From: Chloroflexota bacterium
Lineage (GTDB): Bacteria > Chloroflexota > Anaerolineae > UBA2200 > JACIWT01
Length of the DNA stretch: 33,682 bases
Assembly (NCBI GenBank): GCA_014360825.1
Contig: JACIWT010000021.1
Span: 1-33,682, forward strand
Reading direction: 5' to 3'
Notes under the pieces: generated by a model
Database searches by the model: none
What the model saw: only the letters and a program-made list of their open reading frames with translations
Told to the model about the DNA's origin: nothing
Made by a program: the position numbers and the translations under genes
Part shown: one piece after another, positions 1 to 6,228 of the stretch
Layout of the letters: each line of letters opens with the position of its first letter
How positions within the stretch are numbered: position 1 is the stretch's first letter

Positions 1-1
1 T

Positions 2-154
2 CCAGCGTCCATATCGCTCCGGTTCTAAAGTGTTCAGATCCACTCCGGCCAATTCTAATACTTTCTGTACGTATTGAGAATATCCATACCCCAGAAACTG
101 TATAGTATGTCCTGGACACCGTGCAGCCCCCGTTTGACTTTTCTGGCGTTTGTG
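2..154 (-). other. possible partial reading frame running off the left edge
   Basis: On the minus strand one frame is open from just below a stop at 155-157 to the window edge. It contains a plausible stretch, GYGYSQYVQKVLELAG, followed by an acidic/aromatic segment. There is no ATG, GTG or TTG in the first half of the frame. If it is real it is therefore either a decayed gene or one with an unusual start; the main body would lie outside the window. Plus-strand frames here are also open over similar lengths, so this is weak. I do not recognise the protein. Confidence 0.22.
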
Positions 155-161
155 CTATACT
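134..161 (+). promoter_or_regulatory. sigma70 promoter for the small RNA
   Basis: TTGACT at 134-139 and TATACT at 156-161 are separated by 16 bases, so transcription should start near 168. There is no open frame with a ribosome binding site downstream. A hairpin-rich stretch and a terminator follow instead. Confidence 0.65.
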
Positions 162-167
162 GGCATT

Positions 168-296
168 GACATTAACAAACGAAAAGCCCTGGCGCTTGAG
201 TTAGAAGCCCAGGGCGTGGCGTCGGTGGGATGGACACCGAACGCAAGGGGAATTGTAGCAGAAGCCCTGTTTGGTGTCAAACCGACGGGGCTTTTT
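168..296 (+). ncRNA. candidate structured small RNA or orphan attenuator
   Basis: The stretch between the promoter at 134-161 and a T-rich terminator holds three hairpins. P1 pairs GCCCTGG (186-192) with CCAGGGC (209-215). P2 pairs TCGGTG (222-227) with CACCGA (235-240), extended by GCG/CGC (219-221/242-244), and has the seven-base loop GGATGGA. P3 is the terminator (262-293). Competing pairings exist: CAGGGC (210-215) fits GCCCTG (264-269), the 5' arm of the terminator; GTCGGT (221-226) fits ACCGAC (281-286); ACACC (234-238) fits GGTGT (273-277). This 1:2 plus 3:4 versus 2:3 layout resembles attenuators. It does not match tmRNA, SRP RNA, 6S RNA, RNase P or T-box signatures known to me. The function is unknown. 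Confidence 0.5.
262..296 (+). terminator. intrinsic terminator of the small RNA
   Basis: AAGCCC (262-267) pairs with GGGCTT (288-293), an inner GTTTG/CAAAC stem (269-273/278-282) closes a GTGT loop, and the hairpin runs into five T residues (292-296). Confidence 0.7.
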
Positions 297-401
297 GGTT
301 TGCTAAAATAGAGCAATGGCCTTGGCAATAAACAATCGGTCAAGTTAACAACATAGGCTACAACTGGTAGTGGTTATTGGGGCTATCGGCACTACGTATT
401 G

Positions 402-473
402 TATGGGATGTCTCAGCGGCAGAGCAGGGGACTCATAAGCCCTGGGTCACTAGTTCAAATCTAGTCGCCGCCA
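402..473 (+). pseudogene. decayed tRNA-Met/Ile2 (CAT anticodon)
   Basis: The 3' two thirds look like a tRNA: D-loop AGCGGCA, anticodon loop CTCATAA (CAT at 434-436), variable segment GGGTC, a perfect T arm (ACTAG-TTCAAAT-CTAGT), 3' acceptor strand CGCCGCC (466-472) and discriminator A473. CCA is not encoded. The 5' acceptor strand should be near GGCGGCG, but 402-408 read TATGGGA, giving only two Watson-Crick pairs of seven. The D stem also has a 10-25 mismatch, and the anticodon stem has A opposite G at 31-39. The 5' end has been lost or replaced, so I call it a relic. It could be an attachment-site remnant or an assembly junction. Confidence 0.6.
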
Positions 474-490
474 TTGCTTGTGTTTCTGAC

Positions 491-530
491 AAAGCGCCTA
501 CTACCTGTAGTGGTAGAAAGGCGCTTTTCT
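491..530 (+). terminator. intrinsic terminator
   Basis: AAAGCGCC (491-498) pairs perfectly with GGCGCTTT (520-527), an inner CTACC/GGTAG stem sits inside, and the hairpin is followed by a TTTTCTTT tract. It lies just 3' of the tRNA relic and isolates the sulfur operon from upstream transcription. Confidence 0.75.
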
Positions 531-554
531 TTCACCACAAGACTATTGGTCAAT

Positions 555-589
555 TTGGAATTTTGCAAAATTAGGAGTAAATTACTCCT
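555..589 (+). promoter_or_regulatory. probable promoter overlapped by two adjacent perfect palindromes
   Basis: A possible promoter has TTGGAA at 555-560 and TAAATT at 578-583, 17 bases apart. AATTTTGCAAAATT at 559-572 is a perfect 14-base palindrome. Directly next to it, 573-589 (AGGAGTAA-A-TTACTCCT) is a perfect 17-base palindrome covering the -10 region. This placement is typical of operators for dimeric repressors. The regulator is unknown. A hairpin (CCGTGTGGC 663-671 with GCCAACACGG 680-689) lies later in the leader. Confidence 0.45.
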
Positions 590-713
590 GATTAGAGTCT
601 GCTTTTTGAGAGGAATCAGGGTTTATCAAAAGTGGCCTGGGAAAGAACAACAAGATCTTTTCCCGTGTGGCCGCTTATAGCCAACACGGCAGAAACGATG
701 GAGAGAAGTACTA

Positions 714-1877
714 ATGTTTAACAAAGTAATCTATTTCGATAACGCCGCCGCGACCCGGTTGGATGAGCGAGTTCTGGAAGCAATGAAACCGTACTTCTTT
801 GACCTCTACGCTGTAGCCACCTCGCAGTTCGGCTACTCCCTGGGTGTGGATGCACGGGACGCATTAGACAACGCGCGGGCGCAGATTGCTGCGGTCCTTG
901 GAGCGAGTCCGGAGGAGTTCATCTTTACCTCTGGCAGTACAGAGTCCAGCAACCTGGCTATCAAGGGAGTGGCCTCGGCGCTGGCGGAGAAAAAGGGCCG
1001 CCACATTGTGACCAGCCCGATCGAGGATTTCCCGGTGCTCCACAGCGCCCGGGCACTGGAGCGGCAGGGTTTTCGGGTGACCTACGTGCGAGTGGACGAG
1101 ACCGGACGGGTGGACCTCAATCACCTGCGAGAATCTATCACGCCCGAGACCATATTGGTCTCCATTCAGGCAGCCAACCAAGAGATCGGCACTTTGCAGG
1201 ACCTGAAGGCCATCGGTGAGATTTGCCGGGAGAAGGGGACGCTCTTCCACACCGATGCCACTCACACTTTTCCGCGCCTACCCCTGGACGTGCGGGAGAT
1301 ACCGGTAGATCTGGTCACCGTCTCGGCCCATACTATCCACGGGCCGAAAGGGATTGGCGGGCTGTATGTGCGCAAAGGGACCCCCATTCGCAAGTGGATG
1401 GATGGTGGCTTCCAAGAATTCGACCTGCGGGCTGGGGCGGAGGACATCCCCAGTGCAGTGGGCTTCGCCAAGGCTGTGGAACTGGTCACGCCAGAGGAAA
1501 CAGCCCGTCTGCAGAGAATGCGCGATCGGCTGATCGAGCGGCTGTTGGCGATCCCACACACCCGCCTCAATGGCCATCCAGTCCACCGTCTGCCGCACAA
1601 CGCCAACGTCTCCTTCCGCTTCGTCGAGGGTGAATCGCTGCTGCTCCACCTGGATATGCGCGGCTTCGCTGTCAGCACTGGTTCCGCTTGTTTCAGTCGC
1701 TCCCTAGAAGCCAGCCACGTCATTCTAGGCATCGGTGGCGACCATGAACGCGCTCACGGCTCCGTCCGCTTCACCTTCGGCCGCTACAACCAAGAGGAGG
1801 AGGTAGATGCTGTGGCGGAAGCAGTCGCCGAGATCGTGGCAGAACTGCGAAGGATTAGCCCGCTGGGGAAAGAATAA
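714..1877 (+). CDS. NifS/IscS-family cysteine desulfurase homologue lacking the PLP lysine
   Basis: The protein is 387 residues, a class V aminotransferase fold alignable with NifS/IscS throughout. It keeps the phosphate-binding GSTES (74-78), Asp181, the catalytic-loop cysteine (STGSACFSRS, Cys326) and the substrate-binding RFTFGR. In NifS/IscS the PLP Schiff-base lysine is the K of SAHK or SGHK before hxGPKG. Here the motif reads SAHTIHGPKG, with an ACT codon for Thr207. The PLP-stacking His (EH in IscS) is Asp105, the Gln of DATQ is His184, and GTEN reads GAED. It may therefore be a non-PLP or pseudoenzyme member, or carry an assembly error at Thr207, though four linked changes argue against error. 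It starts the operon with IscU, TusA and the nucleotidyltransferase. The RBS GGAGAGAAG precedes ATG714. Confidence 0.85.
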   Translation: MFNKVIYFDNAAATRLDERVLEAMKPYFFDLYAVATSQFGYSLGVDARDALDNARAQIAAVLGASPEEFIFTSGSTESSNLAIKGVASALAEKKGRHIVTSPIEDFPVLHSARALERQGFRVTYVRVDETGRVDLNHLRESITPETILVSIQAANQEIGTLQDLKAIGEICREKGTLFHTDATHTFPRLPLDVREIPVDLVTVSAHTIHGPKGIGGLYVRKGTPIRKWMDGGFQEFDLRAGAEDIPSAVGFAKAVELVTPEETARLQRMRDRLIERLLAIPHTRLNGHPVHRLPHNANVSFRFVEGESLLLHLDMRGFAVSTGSACFSRSLEASHVILGIGGDHERAHGSVRFTFGRYNQEEEVDAVAEAVAEIVAELRRISPLGKE

Positions 1878-1924
1878 CGATTTGAGAACAGCAAGAAAAC
1901 GACGCAACGAACAAGGAGGTTAAG

Positions 1925-2560
1925 ATGCCGTTACCCTATAGTGAAGTTGTGATGGAACATTTCCGCCACCCGCGCAATGTGGGGCGGATCGAGGATGCCG
2001 ATGCCAAGTCGGTCGAAGGAAGCCCGGCCTGCGGGGACATGGTGGCTGTCTATCTGAAGGTGGACCCCGAGACCAAGCGCATCACGGATATCAAGTTCGA
2101 GTCCTATGGATGTGCCTCTAATATCGCTACTGGCTCCATCATCACCGAGTTAGCCAAGGGAAAGACGCTGGAAGAGGCCAAAGCGATCACGTGGCAACAG
2201 GCCTCAGAAGCGTTAGGCGGGTTACCGCCGATCAAGACGCACTGCTCTGTGCTAGCGGTGGATGGGCTACGGGCAGCAATCCAGAACTACGAGGAGCGTC
2301 ATGGCTTGGTCAAGGAGCGTATGCCCACAACGGTCGAGGAAGTGCGCAGACGCTTGAAGCACGTGATGAACCCGATGTCCGGGCTAGATCTGGTGCGCAC
2401 CAAATTGGTCCAAGATATTAAGGTCAGCGAGGGAACGGTGCGCGTAGTAATTGACCTGCCCGCCGATCACCAATTTGCCGCCACAATCCGTGAAGATATT
2501 ACAGAAAAGGTGGGGCACCTGTGGGATGTGAAGCAAGTCGTGGTAGAGTTTACAGAGTAG
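1925..2560 (+). CDS. IscU/NifU-type Fe-S scaffold fused to a DUF59/MIP18 domain
   Basis: This 211-residue protein is longer than IscU (about 130). Residues 1-130 are IscU-like with all cluster ligands: Cys36 and Asp38 in PACGD, Cys63 in YGCAS, and His106-Cys107 in KTHCS. Residues about 140-211 (VRRRLKHVMNPMSGLDLV onward) resemble the DUF59/MIP18 domain found in SufT, PaaD and MIP18 proteins, which act in Fe-S maturation. A GAGG ribosome site (AACAAGGAGGTTAAG) precedes ATG1925. It lies 47 bases after the desulfurase homologue and 10 before tusA. The scaffold domain looks functional, unlike its partner, so sulfur may come from another desulfurase or from TusA. The DUF59 assignment rests on sequence appearance. 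Confidence 0.88.
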   Translation: MPLPYSEVVMEHFRHPRNVGRIEDADAKSVEGSPACGDMVAVYLKVDPETKRITDIKFESYGCASNIATGSIITELAKGKTLEEAKAITWQQASEALGGLPPIKTHCSVLAVDGLRAAIQNYEERHGLVKERMPTTVEEVRRRLKHVMNPMSGLDLVRTKLVQDIKVSEGTVRVVIDLPADHQFAATIREDITEKVGHLWDVKQVVVEFTE

Positions 2561-2570
2561 AGGTGGAACT

Positions 2571-2834
2571 ATGGCCAAGATCGAAGTGAATACTAAAGAG
2601 CCGACCTGCCCCATAGCGAACATCATCGTGGACTGTCGGGGGCAGACGTGCCCCGTGCCCTTAGTGGAAATGCGCAAGGCGGTACGCCGCGCCTCTCCGG
2701 GCGACGTCATCGAGGTGGTTGGCACTCACCCGGCTTCGAAAAAAGAGATCCCGATGGCTGTCGCAGCGTTGGGGCTGGAATTGCTAAGCGTGGAGGGGAC
2801 GGACACCGATTGGAAAATTCGCATTCGGCGCTGA
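2571..2834 (+). CDS. tusA: TusA-family sulfurtransferase
   Basis: The 87-residue protein has the TusA hallmark DCRGQTCPVPLVEMRKA, with the persulfide cysteine at Cys27 of the CPVP motif. A short N-terminal tail carries a further Cys13-Pro. TusA proteins carry sulfur as a persulfide in the cytoplasm from a cysteine desulfurase to acceptors such as TusD/DsrE complexes, molybdenum cofactor synthesis or Fe-S assembly. The RBS is AGAGGTGG before ATG2571. Its position between the scaffold and the nucleotidyltransferase, with a DsrE-like protein 1.7 kb downstream, suggests a sulfur relay. The symbol denotes family, not proven orthology. Confidence 0.9.
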   Translation: MAKIEVNTKEPTCPIANIIVDCRGQTCPVPLVEMRKAVRRASPGDVIEVVGTHPASKKEIPMAVAALGLELLSVEGTDTDWKIRIRR

Positions 2835-2841
2835 AGAGGTA

Positions 2842-3327
2842 ATGATCGATCCCGCTCATCTTGTTGTCCTACGTAAGATATACATCCGTTTGCGTAATAG
2901 CAATGTGAATTGGGCACTTACCGGTAGTTTTAGTCTGGCTTTGCAGGGCGTGCCCGTTCAAGTCCATGACATTGATTTACAAACGGATGAGGCAGGAGCC
3001 TATGAGATCGAGCGCCGCTTTGCCGAATTCGTGATCCAGAAGGTGCATTTGTCTCCTGCGGAGAGAATCTGCTCACATTTCGGTGCCCTGATGATGGATG
3101 GGATCAAAGTAGAGGTGATGGGTGATGTTCGGAAACGGCGCGAGGATGGAACTTGGGAGGAGGCTGAGGATTTGGAGCGCCTCAAACGGGTGGTAGAGGT
3201 CGAGGGAATGCAAATACCAGTTCTGTCTTTGGACTACGAGTACCAAGCGTACCTGGCGCTGGGCCGGATTGAAAAGGCAGAGATGCTGCGAAAGTGGTTA
3301 TATGAAGACGTGAACCGCCAGACATGA
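2842..3327 (+). CDS. small nucleotidyltransferase-fold protein
   Basis: The 161-residue protein has a minimal nucleotidyltransferase signature: GSFSLALQG (Gly28-Ser29) followed by DIDL (Asp43, Asp45), and an acidic third position near Glu91 in IKVEVMGD. This resembles MNT or lincosamide-type nucleotidyltransferase folds, which move NMP to protein, RNA or small molecules. No HEPN partner gene is next to it, so it is not an obvious MNT/HEPN toxin-antitoxin pair. ATG2842 follows the tusA stop by seven bases with AGAGG between them, so it is almost certainly translated with the sulfur operon. Substrate unknown; AMPylation of a carrier or an operon partner is conjecture. Confidence 0.7.
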   Translation: MIDPAHLVVLRKIYIRLRNSNVNWALTGSFSLALQGVPVQVHDIDLQTDEAGAYEIERRFAEFVIQKVHLSPAERICSHFGALMMDGIKVEVMGDVRKRREDGTWEEAEDLERLKRVVEVEGMQIPVLSLDYEYQAYLALGRIEKAEMLRKWLYEDVNRQT

Positions 3328-3425
3328 CACGGGAATATAACCTGCGAAGCATCGGGCAATGTGGACCACCCCAACTCTCGGTGATATGCTGACTAGCGAT
3401 GGCGAGACGGTTTAGGGAGGAATCA

Positions 3426-4439
3426 ATGACCAGAGTCCATATTATTGCTACCGGTGGCACCATTGCTATGGCCTACGATGAGAACACCAGTCGATTCATG
3501 CCGGCGCTCAGCGGCGCGGATTTCCTGCAACGACTGCTCAGCGAGGCAGGCCCCGGCCTGCCCCTTACCTCCGAGGAATACGGGCCCCTGCCCAGCAGCC
3601 ACTTCACCGTTGAACACCTGTGGGGCTTACGCGAGCGCGTGGCTGCAGCGCTGGCCGAGCCGGATGTGGACGGCGTGGTGCTGACCCACGGCACGGATAC
3701 CCTTGAGGAGACGGCCTACTTGCTGGATCTGACCGTGCCTGGGGACAAGCCGATAGTGCTCACCGGGGCTATGCGCGTCGCTTCAGAACCCGGCTACGAA
3801 GGGATTGCCAACTTGTTAGCGGCGGTGCGTGTGGCGATCAGCGCTGAAGCACGGGGGTTGGGTGCGCTGGTGGTGATGAACGACGAGGTGCACGCCGCGC
3901 GCGATGTGACCAAGATGCACAGCCAGAGTATAGATGCGTTCCAGTCGCCGTTTTGGGGGCCGTTGGGTCGGGTGGAACCCGATCGCATCGTGATCACAAG
4001 GCGGGTGCAGCGAGAGTTGCTTGCTTGTACGCGCCTGGAGCCAAGCGTGTACCTGCTGAAACTGGCAATGGGCATGGATGCCGAGTTGCTACGCCACGCT
4101 GTGGTTCTGGGTGCGCGAGGTGTAGTCATCGAGTCCTTCGGCGGCGGACGGGTACCACCCTGGTGGCTACAGGCCATCGAGGAAGCCATCGCCCATGGGG
4201 TAGCCATCGTCATCACCACACGTTGCCCAGCGGGACGCATCTATGACCAGTATGGCTATGTGGGCGCGTACCACGATCTGATAGGCGCAGGTTGCATCTT
4301 CGCCGAGGGACTGAACGGCCCCAAGGCGCGCCTGCGCCTGATGGTCGCTCTGGGCGTGGCGCGAGACCTGCAAGAGACGAAGAGATTATTCACCGGGCAG
4401 GGACAACGCACACCCTCAGATGCCCTGATGCACAAATGA
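3426..4439 (+). CDS. L-asparaginase (type I/II fold), cytoplasmic
   Basis: The 337-residue enzyme hydrolyses asparagine to aspartate and ammonia. The first catalytic threonine lies in ATGGTIA (Thr12), the second pair in THGTDTLEETAY (Thr90-Asp91), and Lys163 lies in RDVTKMHSQ. There is no signal peptide, so it should act in the cytoplasm. ATG3426 is chosen because GGGAGG lies eight bases upstream; an in-frame ATG at 3399 has no such site. It is 98 bases after the nucleotidyltransferase, with no clear terminator between. Glutaminase side activity cannot be excluded. Confidence 0.92.
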   Translation: MTRVHIIATGGTIAMAYDENTSRFMPALSGADFLQRLLSEAGPGLPLTSEEYGPLPSSHFTVEHLWGLRERVAAALAEPDVDGVVLTHGTDTLEETAYLLDLTVPGDKPIVLTGAMRVASEPGYEGIANLLAAVRVAISAEARGLGALVVMNDEVHAARDVTKMHSQSIDAFQSPFWGPLGRVEPDRIVITRRVQRELLACTRLEPSVYLLKLAMGMDAELLRHAVVLGARGVVIESFGGGRVPPWWLQAIEEAIAHGVAIVITTRCPAGRIYDQYGYVGAYHDLIGAGCIFAEGLNGPKARLRLMVALGVARDLQETKRLFTGQGQRTPSDALMHK

Positions 4440-4533
4440 GAATTTGATACGCGGAGTTCCTGCGCTTCCGGATCGCCTGAGCGAGAGCCAGGGCTTTACC
4501 TTTGGAGAATACAAGACATAATGGGAGGACAAA

Positions 4534-4971
4534 ATGAGCCCGAGTGATGTAACGCCTGAGCGCGTGACAATCATATTGCACAGCGGCGACATGGACAAAG
4601 TGTATAGCGCGCTGATCATCGGCAATGGGGCGCTGGCGATGGGGATGGAGGTCTCGATTTACTTCACCTTCTGGGGCCTGCAACGATTGCAGAAAGGTGG
4701 GTTAGAAAAGGGGCCACTCTCCAAAATGCATATGCTGGGCCTGGGCAAGTGGATGATCGGGCAGCGGATGAAAAAGGCCAACGTGGCGTCATTGGAGAAA
4801 CTAATGGCCGACTTTAAAGAATTAGGCGGCAAGATCATCGCCTGCGAGATGACGATGGAGATTATGGGCCTCCGCCGTGAGGACTTACGTGAGGACTTGA
4901 TTGACGAGTATGGGGCAGTGGGGACTTACATACAGGAAGCGCGCCAGTCAGCAGTTACACTCTTTATCTAA
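4534..4971 (+). CDS. DsrE/DsrF-like (DrsE_2) sulfur-relay family protein
   Basis: The 145-residue protein begins with a beta strand and nucleotide-fold-like segment (VTIILHSGDMDKVYSAL), has a hydrophobic middle with MSIYFTFWGL-type strand, and a conserved cysteine (Cys104) in KIIACEMTMEIMGL. This arrangement is typical of the DsrE/DrsE_2 family, whose cysteine can bind a persulfide passed on by TusA. The RBS GGGAGG precedes ATG4534. The nearby tusA supports a sulfur-transfer role, but the substrate is not known, and many members are uncharacterised membrane-peripheral proteins. Confidence 0.85.
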   Translation: MSPSDVTPERVTIILHSGDMDKVYSALIIGNGALAMGMEVSIYFTFWGLQRLQKGGLEKGPLSKMHMLGLGKWMIGQRMKKANVASLEKLMADFKELGGKIIACEMTMEIMGLRREDLREDLIDEYGAVGTYIQEARQSAVTLFI

Positions 4972-4979
4972 GGGGTGCA

Positions 4980-5084
4980 ATGAGGAGGGCGCTACCATGG
5001 AGGAGAGGAGTTAAAGGACTGAAGCGGCCACCCAAGAGGTTTTTTGGCGAATGTGCACATTCTCGCTTTCAAACCGGCTCTTGA
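4980..5084 (+). CDS. possible very small basic ORF
   Basis: A 34-codon frame starts at ATG4980, four bases after AGGGG that overlaps the dsrE-like stop. It would encode an Arg/Lys-rich peptide (MRRALPWRRGVKGLKRPPKR, then a Cys-containing tail). It could be translated by coupling with the gene before it, but its length is within chance expectation. Confidence 0.15.
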   Translation: MRRALPWRRGVKGLKRPPKRFFGECAHSRFQTGS

Positions 5085-5118
5085 CTGGGTTCGACCGCAG
5101 ATCTTTTGGAGGATGGAG

Positions 5119-5580
5119 ATGATGCTAAGAGAAAGTGCTTTGGCACCTGATTTCACCCTGGAGGCAGACGATGGCCATGGAGTAAGTCTGTCAGACTATC
5201 GCGGGAAGAAAGTTGTGCTCTATTTCTATCCCAAGGACAACACCGCCGGTTGCACCGCAGAGGCGTTGGCCTTTCGCGATGAGTATCCGAGGATCATTGC
5301 AGCCAGTGCTGTAGTGCTGGGGGTTAGCCCCGACAGTGTCGAGTCGCATAAGAGGTTCAAAGCCAAGCACAACCTGCCTTTCACGCTTCTAAGCGATCCT
5401 AACCATCAGGTTGCTGAAATGTACGGCGCGTGGGGAGAAAAGAAAATGTATGGCCAAACGCGCATGGGTGTTATCCGATCCACTTTCATCATTGATGAGG
5501 AGGGGAGGATCGTCAAAATATTCCCCAAGGTGGCAGTCAAAGGGCACATACAGGAAGTCTTGACTGCTTTGAATGCATGA
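5119..5580 (+). CDS. bcp: Bcp-type peroxiredoxin (thiol peroxidase), 1-Cys form
   Basis: The 153-residue thioredoxin-fold peroxidase reduces hydroperoxides. The peroxidatic Cys45 lies in DNTAGCTAEA after YFYPKD. In most Bcp/PrxQ proteins a resolving cysteine sits five residues later (GCTxEAC); here that position is Leu50, so it is a 1-Cys form needing an external thiol. An upstream TTG at 5044 would add 25 residues unlike the family. ATG5119 or ATG5122 is preferred because GGAGG at 5108-5112 is correctly spaced. A second peroxiredoxin follows 89 bases downstream. Confidence 0.9.
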   Translation: MMLRESALAPDFTLEADDGHGVSLSDYRGKKVVLYFYPKDNTAGCTAEALAFRDEYPRIIAASAVVLGVSPDSVESHKRFKAKHNLPFTLLSDPNHQVAEMYGAWGEKKMYGQTRMGVIRSTFIIDEEGRIVKIFPKVAVKGHIQEVLTALNA

Positions 5581-5669
5581 CTGGCGCTGAAATAGTTCGT
5601 CAGTGACTAGGAATGACCTCGCACAGCGAACTCTGCATTTCACAGGATTTTCTATGACAGGAGGCATAG

Positions 5670-6134
5670 ATGGCATACGATATTGAAGTTGGGGACAAGG
5701 CTCCCGATTTCACCCTCAAGGATCAGAGCGAGAAAGAAATCGCTCTCGGCAACTTCAAGGGGCAAAAGGTGATCCTCTCCTTCCATCCTCTGGCCTGGAC
5801 GAGCGTCTGCACAGCGCAGATGCAAGATTTGGAGAGGCACAAAGGGGATTTCGCCCGGATGAACGCCGTTGCCGTAGGGATCAGTGTGGACAGTGTTCCA
5901 TGCAAGAAGGCCTGGGCCGAAGCCATCGGCGTTAAGGAGACCCCCCTCTTGGCGGACTTCTGGCCCCATGGAGGTGTTGCCAAGTCATACGGCATTTTCC
6001 GCGAGCGGAACGGTTTCAGTGAACGGGCTGTTTTCATCTTAGATGAGGAAGGGGTGGTCCGGTTCAAGAAGATTTATCCCATCAGAGAGATACCGGACAT
6101 CGGAGAGATTCTGAGAGCGACAGCCAGATTGTGA
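5670..6134 (+). CDS. AhpE-like peroxiredoxin/redoxin
   Basis: The 154-residue protein is another thioredoxin-fold peroxidase. The peroxidatic cysteine is Cys47 in HPLAWTSVCTAQM, resembling AhpE-type (FPLAFTG-C) enzymes more than Bcp. A further cysteine, Cys78 (VDSVPCKKAW), might act as resolving residue, but this is not the classical position. The RBS GGAGG precedes ATG5670. It faces the minus-strand aldo/keto reductase at its end. A tandem pair of peroxiredoxins beside sulfur-transfer genes fits protection of persulfides and Fe-S clusters from oxidation; that link is inference. Confidence 0.88.
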   Translation: MAYDIEVGDKAPDFTLKDQSEKEIALGNFKGQKVILSFHPLAWTSVCTAQMQDLERHKGDFARMNAVAVGISVDSVPCKKAWAEAIGVKETPLLADFWPHGGVAKSYGIFRERNGFSERAVFILDEEGVVRFKKIYPIREIPDIGEILRATARL

Positions 6135-6228
6135 GACGGGATAAGTACAGAGTCGGTCCGCATAAGCGCGAGGCGGCTGCCATTTCCCAATATCCTATGT
6201 TCTCGCGTGAGCCCGGCCGTGCAGCCGA

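Noticed and set aside
168-296. Small RNA as a T-box or tmRNA
   Set aside because: No specifier or UGGN antiterminator consensus, no tRNA-like 3' end, and no amino-acid gene downstream.
1262-1732. Long minus-strand frames inside the desulfurase homologue and similar antisense frames elsewhere
   Set aside because: They mirror coding frames of high-GC genes, lack ribosome sites and recognisable domains.
2842-3327. MNT/HEPN toxin-antitoxin pair
   Set aside because: No HEPN-type gene lies next to it; the downstream gene is asparaginase.
5044-5118. TTG-initiated extension of the Bcp gene
   Set aside because: No ribosome site at 5044 and the added residues do not resemble the family; GGAGG at 5108 fits ATG5119/5122.
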